From: Aplectana chamaeleonis
Lineage: Eukaryota; Nematoda; Chromadorea; Rhabditida; Cosmocercidae
Assembly: GCA_029168955.1 (NCBI GenBank)
Contig: JAPDOI010000171.1
Location: forward strand, 62,001-126,000
Length of the DNA stretch: 64,000 nucleotides
Direction of reading: 5' to 3'
Shown here: piece after piece, positions 11,037 to 21,100 of the stretch
Numbering within the stretch: the stretch's first letter is position 1
Layout: each line of letters starts with the position of its first letter
The notes under the pieces: model-generated
What the model was told of the DNA's origin: nothing
Database searches by the model: none
The model's input: the letters and a program-made list of their open reading frames with translations, nothing else
Made by a program: the position numbers and the translations under genes

Positions 11037-11150
11037 ATATAAGTGTATGTTATATGTAATATAAGTGTAGGTTCATGCCATATAAAGGTAAGATACTTGA
11101 ATGTCTCAAGTATCTTTCACCTTATATTACATGTAGCATGTTTTCACTTT
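11037..11150. mobile_element. Foldback MITE remnant split by mariner
   Basis: GATACTTGAATGTCTCAAGTATC, centred near 11,105, is a palindrome whose centre is shared with the MITE at 8,605-8,735. The stretch ends in GTTTTCACTTTCTGAG, like that element's terminus. The part left of the mariner (about 9,755-9,776, TGTATGTTACATG) probably belongs to the same copy. Confidence 0.45.
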
Positions 11151-11324
11151 CTGAGTAAGCCACCTCTTCTGTGCAAATGCCACTAGCGACTACCACAGCG
11201 ACAACACCTTCAGATTTTGTCATTCGAGCGTACATTAATATCTCACCCGAAGAAAATGTATGGCTCTGAAAAACGCCCGGAGATTCGGACCCAATGACGG
11301 TAATTCGGAAAAGAAATGATGCAC

Positions 11325-11479
11325 CTGATATTGTCTGTTCCCCATAGATACCTAGTGAGGTAAGCCATTGGAAGGGGAATCACGGTAATTGTCTTCCATT
11401 TTTCATCCTTCACTTCCAGCCCTGATGACTTCTCTTTTCCGTTGTATAAGCCCAAATCGGATTGAGCTTTCATAGCAGA
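11325..11479 (-). CDS. stn-2: Gamma-syntrophin exon, linker and start of PH domain
   Basis: This 155-bp exon starts in phase 0 after the acceptor TGTGTTCAG and ends with AG before a GTGCATC donor. It encodes 51 codons: a hydrophilic linker (SAMKAQSDLGLYNGKEKSSG), then DEKWKTITVIPLPMAYLTRY and WGTDNIR. In gamma-syntrophins the linker after the PDZ domain leads into the PH domain with just this pattern: a conserved Lys-Trp, then a Pro-Leu strand, an Arg-Tyr and a Gly-Thr turn. Splicing to the exon at 6,091-6,259 restores an Arg codon and gives a continuous PH sequence. The PDZ exon at 15,651 ends in a different phase, so at least one linker exon in between is not identified. Confidence 0.82.
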
Positions 11480-14400
11480 CTGAACACATGTAATGAAATA
11501 TCCAATGCTCAATCGTTTTCTGATGTACACCTGATCTTTGCTCTCATTCTCATTAAGAAACAAAATGACCATGGCACCTTCCACGTGTTCGGCTCATAGA
11601 TTTTGTCAAGAGTTCCTCCTGATCTTCCAGGTTGGAGAGACTGTGCAGGCCTAAAAACCGACGAGATGAGTTTCAAGATCTCTTGCAGAATAACCTAAAT
11701 CATCAGTCGTAGGCTGGCAACAGACCAAAGGTGAAGCGGTGGGTTGGACATTACTTTGTGAACAGCTTTTCAAACAAGCGTGCGGATGCGCACGTGAGCA
11801 ACAGCAAGCGAATTAGAGGACACAGTAATCAACGTAAGCATAAGAGAACGTGCTGCTGGAGAAGCACCTCCGCCTGTAGAAAGAAAACTATACAAACAGT
11901 CAGAAATTTGCGTTTGTAACGAGGAGCACCTTCTCTGGAAATTCGGAACTCACATCAGTTTTATATTTACCCATCTGGACCGTTTCTCAAAAAAAAAGAA
12001 GGTTGACGTCGACGATCCACAACTGGTGTGATTTCCGGAATTATCTCGTTAAATTCATCCTTTGCTGTTGTTGTGGAGGTAATGCAATGACATCGCAAGA
12101 TCTTCGCATTGGGAGTAATGTGCGAATCTAACACTATTATATCAAAAAGAACTTCCTTCGAGCAAAAGCGGTTTGATTCAGAGAGAAACGTTGCAGCGAA
12201 AAGGAAACATTAGGAAAGTAGAGTAAGGCATCATTCATAGTCTTCACCGCAAGGCGTGGCACACGCGTAACGCGCGGGATGAGCGGCGGACTATAAAACT
12301 TTTCACCGCGCGACACGTAAGGGAAACTACTATGAAATTCCCTGCAGCACCGCCAGGTAGAGTATATCCAACGAATAATATCTCCGCGTAGACTTTCCAC
12401 AGTGAAATGATAGGCGAGAAGGATCCTAGGCTCCCAGTGTCCAAAGAACGGTGGAAAACGAGGCAGGAGCGGCAAAATAACGGCTGCAAACAAGCGTTTT
12501 GGTGCCCCAGACACGCCCCGTGCCCCAGATCCGCCCTTCGAAAGGAACAAATGAAGACTCAGATTATAGGAATGATCAAGTGAAGGAAGTGCTGATCAGT
12601 GAGCTGTCTGCTTCATTGCACTGGTAGGTATCATTCTTCTAGCGGTCAATTCCTCCACGCTCAAAAATCAACGTAAACAAGGGAGGGCATTTTCTGGCTC
12701 AAAAACGCGTCTTCCGTGTCCTTTTTAAGCATGCCTTGCTATATAGGGCACCAGACCTTCCGTAAACCGTGGAGGTATCGGAAGTGAAATTTATCGTGAA
12801 CACTGCCTTTAACTGCCCTTGGTATCAAATATTACGTGGGGGGGGGGAAGGTTTTCATAATTGATTAAAATGTAAATTTCTGTCCAATCACAGAATTGCT
12901 ATAACCATTAATTCGATTATTCAAATATTCGAATAAAAACTCAATTAAAGGCAGCATACAAGCTCGTAAACGTGGCTGAGATAACAATGTGGGTGGAGCC
13001 GTATGGCTTACAACATAACGCCAGCGAATTTTGAAGTGTCAACAATGACCCACAACGCCGCTACATGAGTTAGAAGTTGGCCCCGCCCTGTATTTTCACG
13101 CCCCCTGTATTGGCCATTTTCCTCCAACGCAGGGTTGCTGGGCCATCTTCGCCGTCAGTGACGTGTGTGATTCACTTGTTAGGCAATCTACCAACAGTAA
13201 AGACGGTAAATGTGACCCAGCAACCTTGCGTTGCAGGAAAGGTCTCCGGAGCATTGACAACTCGGCACGCGGGGTGTCCGAGTCAGTATGATGAGCGCAG
13301 AGGACGAAAAGAAAGGCGCTGCCAGCCGGCCCGGCACTCTCTCGACCCGGTTAAAGTGCAAACTGTCGATATCTGCGTCTCCGCGTGATGGACCCATTTA
13401 CAGCTTTGGCTGTACCCTACAGGGATGAGTGCAAACCTAGTTTGAGGGGGAGCACTCGAAATCCCAGTGAAGAACGAAAGCTAGCGCTTTCAGAAATCAG
13501 AGCATTCCCATGGAGTCTCTAGGAAAACACTCGCGGATAACGATATCATATAAAGGTGTCACTAAAGTTATCGATATTTTTCTTCGATCGAATCGGTGAA
13601 AAACGTTGTAGGCTGTACTTTCTTTAATGAGGTGGTACAGAGGAACTGGCCAACAAGTAGGCTATGTACTTACTGTAATAAAACCAATCGGTACATATCG
13701 GAAAATCTTGGAGATTTCTCGTGGGTCACCACGTATTTTCTAATAAGTAATTCTATCAAAAAGGAGCTGTTTCAGCCAGAGACGGTTTTGGGCAGACAGA
13801 AACGTTTCAAAAAAAGGAGCAACATTAAAACCGGATGAGCGAGTCTTCAAAAAATTAACAAAATTTGTTGAGAACTAATTCACTTGGCAAAATTTTTCAA
13901 TTTCCCGATATCAAACCGTTGCTCTACTTCGCATGGAAGAGCTTGATGCCTCTCGATAAAAGACTCACTTGTTTGGAAAGGTTCAGTTGCTTCTGTACTT
14001 TCACCAGTTCACTTTTCTGATCACCGAAGGAATCCTTTTACGTGGGTCAGACTTTATGTCTTCTTTTCGATAATAGGTATAAAATATTTTCACCGGTACT
14101 ATTTTAACCGGAGCAAGATCCTTTTTAAAGCCACAAAGCTCTTCTCTGAAGAATAACACGGGTTGATTTCGTGAATTCAAAATTTCAGCTACGGGAATTG
14201 GTTCTCAAGAAGCATTGTTAATTATTTGTAGACTCGCGCACTCCACTTTCCTATTGTTTCTTTTTGTAGGAGCGTTTCTGTCAGCATCAAGCCACTCTTG
14301 CTTGAAAGTACTAATTTTTTATAGAATTTGCTTTGCTTTTCCTTCTCTATCATATGTTTAATTAGCAGGTTAGTATTGCATGCGTTCGAAATGTTCCCGA

Positions 14401-15650
14401 TTTTTAGGGAATAGAAATACTGGTTAAACTCGAAGAATTTTACTGCAGGGAATGCATTCTCAGTTTGTGATTTCAATCTCATCATTCCTGAAGACGAAGC
14501 AGTCGTGGCTGATGTTTGCAAGATTAAGCAGCAAAACCTCGCTCATCTGACAGATGCCAGCCGACGACACAACAGTAGCGTCTTTTTCTTTGTGTCTCCA
14601 TCGCGATAGCCAGGGTGGAGGGCACAGCAAGAGCGACGGAAAGTGGGCGAGGCATGCTTGGTTGTCAATGGTACCGCAACCTGCAGGAAAAGGGAAATAC
14701 AGGGGGCGTGAAATTACAGGGCGGGGCCAACTTCTAACTCTTGTAGCGGCATTGTGGGTCGTTTCTGACACTTCAAAATGCGTAGGCATTGTAATCTGGG
14801 CCATACCATTCTATTTCCATAGTTATCTCAATCACGTTTACGAGCGTGTATGCTGTTTTTAATTGGCTTTGGCATGTTAATGAATGGACGAAACACCACT
14901 TTTTATCAAATGTGGGAACCTTTCACTTACTCTAATGTGTGATAACAAGTGCTGTTGGTACCATTCCGATCATGAAGAGAAAAACTAGATTTATTCGAAA
15001 AAATCGGTATTATTCGTTTGATATACTCTACCGCCAGGGCGATGCGGGTTGATTTTGGGCTCCGACTGTGAAACGCACAGAAACTCCTGACTTGCATTTG
15101 CATATAAGGTAGCAAAGAATAGCCTCAGAATCATTTATGTTATGGTGGGCTTAGGTTGAGAAGCGAGTATCGATTGAAATGCTGAAACCGCCATGGCGCC
15201 GGCGTCCAAACTTTCATAGTCCACCGCACTTCCCACGCGTCACGCGCGTGCCGTGCCTGCTGTGAGGACTACGAAAGATGCCTATCGAGAGTCTACGAAA
15301 ACTGAGCTATGCTTCCTAAAACAGATTTTCCAGGTTGTGGTCTCCAAACATAGAAAGCAAATCTTTGCGGAATTCTACACGGCTAAGTTGTGGCTCACAA
15401 GAGGAACCTTTTCTGCCTATCCAAGTACCGACAAAAATTAGTGGAAAATAGGTATGTGAGCTCTACAGCTATCACTCAGCATCAAAATTATTATCCGCTC
15501 ATCCCTGATTGTGACACCTCAATAACCGATCAAGGAGAAGCGGCTCTGTGGCAATGTGTGACATGGTGATATTTTCCAAACCACCGCTTTAGCTTTGACC
15601 CACAGCGAGGCAACGAAAAGCAAATCAAATCATATTTCGGCGAGTTTCAC
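11480..15650 (-). other. Syntrophin intron(s) with a 1.9-kb inverted-repeat element
   Basis: Only the transposon-like element at 12,942-14,864 stands out. The phase mismatch between the flanking exons predicts an unidentified short exon somewhere here. I looked for a proline- or serine-rich linker on the minus strand and found nothing convincing. Confidence 0.5.
12942..14864. mobile_element. DNA element with ~190-bp terminal inverted repeats
   Basis: The left arm (12,942 to about 13,137) and the right arm (about 14,675-14,864) are inverted copies with clearly over 80% identity by eye. Shared stretches include TTTTGAAGTGTCA, GAGTTAGAAGTTGGCCCCGC and TTTCACGCCCCCTGTAT. The tips read CAATTAAAGGCAGCATACA and, inverted, CAATTAAAAACAGCATACA. 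About 1.5 kb lies between the arms and shows no recognisable transposase, so it is probably non-autonomous. A smaller inverted motif inside (13,120-13,145 against 13,214-13,242) may be an extra foldback. Confidence 0.7.
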
Positions 15651-15813
15651 TTGAGATAAGAGGCAATATTGGAATAGTGTCGAACTCCTAGTCGAATCTC
15701 TTCTCCATCTGCCTTCAGCATTTCAACGACCTCATCATGTGAGCGCCCTTCTACTGGCTCTCCATTTATTTCCACTATGGCATCACCAACGTATAGCTGG
15801 CCAGTTCGATCGG
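15651..15813 (-). CDS. stn-2: Gamma-syntrophin exon, second half of PDZ domain
   Basis: This 163-bp exon follows a good nematode acceptor (CTACTTTCAG) and ends before a GTGAAA donor. It encodes DRTGQLYVGDAIVEINGEPV, then a stretch with SHDEVVEMLKADGEEIRLGV and a tail SNIASYL. That is the GDxIxxxNG core, the helix-2 region (His-Asp-Glu-x-Val) and the last strand of a PDZ domain, with the syntrophin-type His at the start of helix 2. The open frame continues upstream of the acceptor, so the exon start is a choice based on the splice site. The first half of the PDZ domain, with the ligand-binding loop, is not found at higher coordinates in this window. The Tc1 and LTR insertions lie in the upstream intron. 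Confidence 0.78.
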
Positions 15814-15885
15814 CTGAAAGTAGCCCTGCATTAACTATCAAAAACTTGGAATTAATGTGCTTTCTCCTTAGTCTCACACTATATA

Positions 15886-15912
15886 CAGTGCGTATCATAA
15901 TTATAGCAACAC
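15886..15912. mobile_element. Tc1-like terminal repeat
   Basis: CAGTGCGTATCATAATTATA begins right after a TA dinucleotide and starts with CAGTG, as many Tc1-family ends do. The inner part (GTATCATAATTATAGCAACAC) recurs in the same orientation at about 16,067-16,088, as a subterminal repeat. The opposite end of the element was not found. Confidence 0.55.
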
Positions 15913-16142
15913 GCTCAAAGCTATGACATCAATGTTCACGTAAGCTTCAATCAACCGGCACTGTCATCATTCAACTCGGCGTACTCAAAAACCATTGTCC
16001 ATGAAATTTTACCGGAAACAGTCCAAAAATAAGATCTATTTCGCCTATAACTTTCGAAGTCCTTGTATCATAATTATAGCAACACTCAGTATTCAATTGC
16101 TATTCTTATTCTTATTCGAGAATACTTACTTGTAACGGCTTT

Positions 16143-16771
16143 TCAAAAGCCTATCGGCCCGCCTTGTTTGCAAATGATTCTAAAAACTCGCTTTGGCATG
16201 GGGAACTGCTGCCGCCTAGGTACTTCCACGTCAAAGTAGCCCCAAGCAGCGAGTACTGCTCCCTCGAGGTGCTTCAGTAAGTCGTACGTCCTACCTCCAG
16301 TATTATTATGGTGAAGCGGGATTCCTTTGACATTTTTCATTGAGCTAACGTCAGGTGAACACGCCGGCCAAGCCATAGAGGAGAGCTCACGCTGCTCACA
16401 CCAAGTCTTAGTCGAGAGACTCGTGTGGATGGAAGGGTTACTGGAAGGTGCGCTCATTTCGCTGGAACCGAGCAAAAAATGGTAGCAGTCCTGTTCACAA
16501 CACTTTTTGGTGCTCGGTAGAATTCTTCTAGAGGATTTCAAGACTATCTGGAGCACACCGTTGACATCGAAGCCACACCATCGTAAGACTGCCTCCACAA
16601 AAATCGATTTGGCGAATTACCCCGGCTCTTCACGGAGATCTCGCCAGTAGTGTCCCAACTTGTCAGGTCCATCCAACTTGAACTTTTATTTGTCCCAGAA
16701 GACCCCCTAAACACAATGTTTACTTAGATAATGCCTGAGAGCAAATTCAGCTCACCTTAGACCAGTCAGTC
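16143..16771 (-). pseudogene. Tc1-like transposase, C-terminal part, broken
   Basis: On the minus strand the sequence next to the LTR insertion encodes TDWSKV, a possible small intron, then a decayed KFKLDGPDKLGHYWRDLREEPG. After stops it continues as NPSIHTSLSTKTWCEQREL, WPACSPDV and a C-terminus with VLAAW, MPKRVF and KQGGPIGF. The order and spacing are those of the DD34E transposase core of Tc1-type elements. The second catalytic Asp is replaced by Ser in SSNPSIHTS, and the final catalytic Glu is Lys in SMKNVKG. Several stops occur between 16,600 and 16,720. The N-terminal part lies beyond the LTR element at 19,413-19,640. Confidence 0.8.
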
Positions 16772-16776
16772 GCCAT

Positions 16777-16901
16777 TGTAGAGGGGTAGGATGGGATACG
16801 GTAGAGAGGGATAGTGATAGGTGATAATACACGCTATATAAACCCTCGCTAGTCAATCAACGTGTTCACCCTCAACTGTTCGTGTTCGGCAATCGTCAAC
16901 T
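16777..16901 (+). repeat. 5' LTR (125 bp)
   Basis: Begins TGTAGAGGGGTAGGATGG and ends CGTCAACT. It contains a TATA-like box, CTATATAAAC, about 70 bases in. Compared with the 3' LTR I count about nine substitutions (roughly 93% identity). The AATAAA of the 3' copy is AATCAA here. Confidence 0.88.
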
Positions 16902-17688
16902 GACGATCAGTCCGAACTCTACGCAAGAAGGACAAGAAACCGACCCGCAGCAGTCAAGGCAACCGGAGGAAAGAAGAAAGAAGAAAGATAGAAGGTGCAA
17001 GGCCAGGAGGGCTAGCAAGGGCGGTATGGTGGAGCAGAAGCCTTCTGCCAGACTGCAACCAACTTCTCGAGCAGGGAGTTGAACTTCTCGAGCTTCAAGC
17101 AGCAATGGAAAAGCATTTTCAGCCTAAAAAGCTGATACTAGCAGAGCGATTTGGACTAATGTCCAAATTTCAGAAACCAGGACATGCCCTGCACGTGTAT
17201 TATGCGGAGTTGCAGAAAGCCGCAATTGGATGTAGCTCCAGTAACATCAAGGACCACCGCGATGCATTTGTGACAATGGTATTTATCGGTGGGTTGTCCG
17301 AAATTGAATTTGTCCAAGGAAGAGACTCCTTGAAAAAGAGGAGCTGACATCGAAAGAAGCACTGGAGCAAGCAGAGGCTCATGAAGGAGTGGGAGCAAAT
17401 GCTCCTCGTCTCAAGGAAGGCCCAGTGCAGCTGGGAGTGGCACAGGTAAGAAAAAGAAGAGAAGATTGCAGCCGCCAGTTGGTCCGGCGCCCACACTACC
17501 AAAATAGATGCGCAAAGAAGCCGAGCAAGGGCCCATCTCGTGATGTAATGAAGTGTTGGGTCTGTGGGGTGCCTGGGCATGCTATCTACGAATGTTTCAA
17601 GAAGGACGGAGCATACCGCAGATTATGAAAGGAAAAAGGGCACTTCCCAGAGACGTGCAGAAGCCAGAGAAAACCTGGAAGTCAAGTC
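16882..17688 (+). pseudogene. gag pseudogene with two zinc knuckles
   Basis: A basic leader is followed by a capsid-like stretch from about 17,105 (MEKHFQPKKLILAERFGLM, later HRDAFVTMVFIGGL). The frame shifts near 17,082-17,105 and again near 17,330. A complete CCHC knuckle, CWVCGVPGHAIYEC, lies at 17,554-17,595. A second knuckle follows at 17,617-17,661, but its first Cys position is Arg and its second is the stop TGA (17,626-17,628); the His and last Cys remain in GHFPETC. Gag would package the element's RNA in cytoplasmic particles; this copy cannot make it intact. Confidence 0.82.
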
Positions 17689-17697
17689 TCCCGCCAG

Positions 17698-19170
17698 GTG
17701 CACTGGTGTGTGGAGCCTCCCGAGGCCTCCGACAGTGGAGAGGAACGGATGTATCAAGGCGTAAATGCGGTTTTGGGTATTGACAACCGCCGCCAATCAA
17801 ACTGTCGTAGAGTCGCGAAACCGGTGAGAGAAAGCCGCCAAGAGAAGAGGCAGGCTGAACAGATTGGCCCCAACCGCGGCAGCGGAACAGATACGAAAGA
17901 GATAAATAAACAGCACTGCCACGGTTGTCGAGCAAATGCTGGAAAGCTACAAAAGAAGGAAGCAGTCAACCAAGAAACACAATCGAAAGGAAACGAAGTC
18001 TATGAGCTAGCCACGGAACCGCCACGGATGCTGAAAATAGAAATCAGTGATCTGGCTATCCCTTTTGAGTTGGATACCGGCGCTTCTATGTCAATCATAG
18101 ATGAGAAGACGTGGCAAAAGTTGAGAAGTCCACAGATGCGTCAAACCAAAGTAGAGGCGACAACGTACAATGATGAGAAGATAAACTTAAAAGGAAGGCT
18201 AGCTTTGGTAGCGAAATTCGCAGGGAGAGCAGCCGAACTCGATGCTTACGTATTTAAAAATGCAACGCATTCGCTGTGTGGGCGAGATATGATAAGAGCG
18301 TTGCAGATAGATTGTGGACCACACTATGGAAATGCAGATCAAGTGAATGATCTAAGCAACATCGAGATAAGGAAGGAAACCGTACGCATTCTAGCCCAGA
18401 ATAACGAGTTGTTTCAGGGAGGTTTAGGACGATGTAAAACCACCAAAGCAGAGCTGAAGTTCAAGAACAATGAAGCGGTGCCAAAATTTTTTAGAGCAAG
18501 ATCAGTCCTGATAGCTCTGAGGTCTAAGGTGGAAGCCAAACTCGAGAAAATTGGTCAACAACGGCACACTCAAGAGAGTGTAGCACACCAAAAGGGCAAC
18601 ACAACTGGTGGTTGTACCAAAACCAGGGGGTAAAATACGGATATGTGGCGACTATAAGGTAACGGTGAACCCTTAGTTGGATGTCAACCAATATCCGCTA
18701 CCGAAACCAGATGAGCTTTTCCACATGTTGAATGGTGGGGAGAAATTCTCCCAGCTGGACTTGTCGGACGCGTATATGCAATTTGAGCTGAGGAAAGAGT
18801 TCCAGAAGTATACGACAATAAACACTCTCGAAGGACTGTTCCAGTATACGAGAGTGCCATTTGGAATCGCGTCCGCACCTGCTATCTTTCAGAAAATTAT
18901 GGAAACCACTCTAGCAGGGATTGAAGGTGTCTTGATTTATTTTGATGAGATTGCGGTAACTGGTCCAGATAATAACTCACATCTGCAAAGACTAGATGAG
19001 GTGCTGACTAGACTACGAAACGCTGGGTTTCGGGTAAAGCGGGAGAAGTGTGAATTCTTGAAAGAAGAAATGGAAACTTGCGGACATGTTGTCGATGCAA
19101 CGGCATCAGACCATCGCCGAATAAGTTGAAGGCGATGATAAACATGCCAGAATCGAAGAATTTTTATAGC
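17698..19170 (+). pseudogene. pol pseudogene: protease and partial reverse transcriptase
   Basis: The frame continues from gag without a break other than the TGA at 17,626, suggesting a gag-pol fusion. An aspartic protease is marked by FELDTGASMSIID (near 18,065-18,105) and a later GRDMI. The frame shifts near 18,580, a TAG interrupts near 18,675, and the reverse transcriptase then runs from 18,677 to 19,126. Visible RT motifs are FSQLDLSDAYMQFEL, LFQYTRVPFGIASAPAIFQ and the catalytic strand VLIYFDEIAVTG, where the usual Asp-Asp pair is Asp-Glu. The sequence ends soon after the thumb region, and a jump to the 3' untranslated region deletes RNase H and integrase. The type is Ty3/gypsy by the RT motifs. 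Confidence 0.85.
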
Positions 19171-19271
19171 TTGTCTGTGCTAAGAAGACAGACGGTGGAG
19201 GGGTAGGTTGGAATTACCGTCCCAACCTCCACATGTATATACCCTTTCTATCGGGGTGACCGAGTAGGTCA

Positions 19272-19282
19272 CTAGGGGGAGA
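19272..19282 (+). other. Polypurine tract next to the 3' LTR
   Basis: AGGGGGAGA directly precedes the TG of the 3' LTR at 19,283, the position where plus-strand DNA synthesis is primed in LTR elements. Confidence 0.6.
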
Positions 19283-19407
19283 TGTAGAAGGGTAGGATGG
19301 TATACGGTAGAGAGTGATATAGATAAGTGATAATACACGCTATATAAACCCTCGCTGGTCAATAAACGTGTTCATCCTCAACTGTTCGTGTTCGGCAATC
19401 GTCAACT
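19283..19407 (+). repeat. 3' LTR (125 bp)
   Basis: Same length and same start and end as the 5' LTR. It contains CTATATAAAC and, further on, CAATAAACG, which may be the polyadenylation signal. It is followed by GCCAT, the target duplication. Confidence 0.88.
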
Positions 19408-19412
19408 GCCAT

Positions 19413-19640
19413 GCTCCTCTCAGCCCACTGAAGCCGTGCGGCCTTAGGCAATGCTGTGGGGTGTGGTACTGGACGCATACGAGAATGCTCAATAATTGGG
19501 TTGCGATTGATCGTTCTCCACACGGTCATTCTGGATACCAACGTAAAAAGTTCGGTCTGGACCTGATCGACCGACATGGTCGAGTTGGACGCGAGCCGTT
19601 GTACTTGACGTCCCTCAGGAACAGACGGCTTTCTGGGCCT
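19413..19640 (-). pseudogene. Tc1-like transposase, N-terminal part
   Basis: On the minus strand the frame reads a degenerate RKPSVPEGRQVQRLASNS, then MSVDQVQTELFTLVSRMTVW, a helix-turn-helix of the paired-like type that binds Tc1 ends, and finally AARLQWAERSM, directly at the insertion point. With the target duplication removed it continues into ATDWSKV on the other side of the LTR element, so both pieces are one gene. The start codon region is unclear. Confidence 0.75.
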
Positions 19641-19842
19641 ATTAGTCCTTTCTTTGAACCATGTGACTCAGAATGATTCAGAAATCGGTAGACAGCTGTG
19701 AAGAGGCGATGGCAAGGTCAGGCACAGCGGTGGTCCAGGTCGTCCTGAACAACGACCCCCCTGAGAGGAACATTTTCTCGGCTAAAGCGATCCTCTAGGA
19801 AACGTGAAAAAATTGGTAGAAGTTACTGACTCGTTTCTATTC
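19641..19842. other. Probable end of Tc1-like element
   Basis: This should contain the start of the transposase frame and the second terminal repeat, but I cannot find a match to the left terminal repeat here. Nothing else is seen. Confidence 0.35.
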
Positions 19843-20668
19843 GAAGGTTTTTCAATTTTCAGTGCCTCACCATTCCAAAGGGGATGAATAGCGTTCCATG
19901 CGCTGCCGATATTGAAAAACTTCAGCCAGATGGGAAGCCGAAAAGCATTTCAGAAACCGGAAAAAATCTTCACCCTCCGTTCCTGGCAACGGTGGTCCGG
20001 TGGAGCTTTCGGACCACCGTGGGACAACCGCACATTTGACCGGCCAAAACTCGGCTCAAAATCGATTTTATGATATCAACATCTCCTAACATCCGCCTAC
20101 AGTTTCTACTCTTGCACTGGGTCATGTATACATACGACCCCTTTTCGATTTTTTGATCGATTTTTTTAATGTCCGGCGGGGTGATGGATGAAGCTCAGTT
20201 TTTGGGAAAAGTTATTTTTTCACCCATCTAGAAATGATTTTTTGAACATTTCCAGTCGATTGGTACCCTAATCCCAGGTACTTTTTTCTCAAACTGACAA
20301 TCGGCCGTTTCCAGATTGGTTTCATTTTGAAGGTTTTTTCAATATTTAGGGTCTCACCATTCCAAAGGGAATGAATAGCGTTCCATGCGCTGCCGATATT
20401 GAAAAACTTCAGCCAGATAGAAAGCTGAATATCACTTCGAAAACCGGAAAGTTCTTTGCCCTCCGTTTTTGGCCACGGTGGTCCAGTGGAGCTTTCGGAC
20501 CAACAAAGGGACAACCACAATTTGGCCGGCCATAACTCGGTTCAAAATTGATTTTATGAGCTCATCTCCGGACGTTAACATTTTCTAACATCTGTCTACA
20601 GTTTCCGATCTCGCACTTGGTCATGTTAATTGACGACCCTTTTTAAATTTTTTGGCCGATTTTTGCCA
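19843..20668. repeat. Two direct copies of a ~330-bp repeat, 486 bp apart
   Basis: Copy one runs from 19,843 to about 20,165 and copy two from 20,329 to about 20,665. They share TCACCATTCCAAAGGG, then GCGTTCCATGCGCTGCCGAT and GGTGGTCC.GTGGAGCTTTCGGACCA. Identity looks well above 80% with few indels. Neither copy has a coherent open frame. It looks like part of a dispersed element or an old tandem duplication. Confidence 0.75.
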
Positions 20669-21100
20669 ACTGGAGTTCGTATTGCGCGAAAATTTCGACT
20701 GCGAAAAAAATGGTCCTAACAGAGACAAACGGGATAGAACAAACGGGAAAAAAATTTTGAGGCTTCGGATGACTTTCACGCGGCGTTTACGCAGAAAATC
20801 GTATCAATCTCATGTTCTGGCGCAGAATGCTACATTGTTTCTTAACACGGATGAAGACTCCAAACTAAGGTTTTCACACTACCTCATCCACTACGACTCA
20901 GAAAGAGACCCTAACATTTTACTGCTGCCAGCACAATCGTTCGTTGATGCAAAGACTGTGGCCCGTAGTAAGGCCGCCGTCAGACTTCGTCGAAAAACCT
21001 GCTGAGTCAAACTGAGTCCGGTTGCCCCCAGCGCCAACCACTTCCTCTGCGAAACACGCAATCGATAGTCAGCGGCAGCAGTACGTGGGGCAGAGCGCAG
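20669..21100. other. No feature seen
   Basis: Open frames on both strands overlap here, but none shows a family motif, and there is no clear repeat. Confidence 0.4.

Larger units (their letters stand above)
6260..11324 (-). other. Large syntrophin intron (5,065 bp) packed with mobile elements
   Basis: The intron is bounded by the donor AG|GTGCATC at 11,324 and the acceptor TTTTTAG at 6,260 on the minus strand, and it joins two exons in correct phase. It contains a dispersed repeat copy (~6,883), a possible hAT-like element (7,020-8,486), a foldback MITE (8,605-8,735), a TTAA MITE (9,247-9,717) and a mariner (9,779-11,034). Apart from these I see no further exon in it. A related pair of sequences at 6,314-6,370 and 8,793-8,850, sharing AATGGACGGGG, is another old dispersed repeat. 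Confidence 0.7.
16777..19407 (+). mobile_element. Ty3/gypsy-type LTR retrotransposon, internally deleted, nested in Tc1-like transposase
   Basis: Two 125-bp direct LTRs bound an internal region with gag, protease and partial reverse transcriptase. The 5-bp sequence GCCAT lies directly before the 5' LTR (16,772-16,776) and directly after the 3' LTR (19,408-19,412). Removing the element and one GCCAT joins the two halves of a Tc1-like frame. RNase H (beyond its first residues) and integrase are missing, so the copy was internally deleted before or after insertion. Confidence 0.9.

Noticed and set aside
12137..12550. 137-codon minus-strand frame
   Set aside because: No domain, no splice signals at sensible places, and another long frame overlaps it on the same strand.
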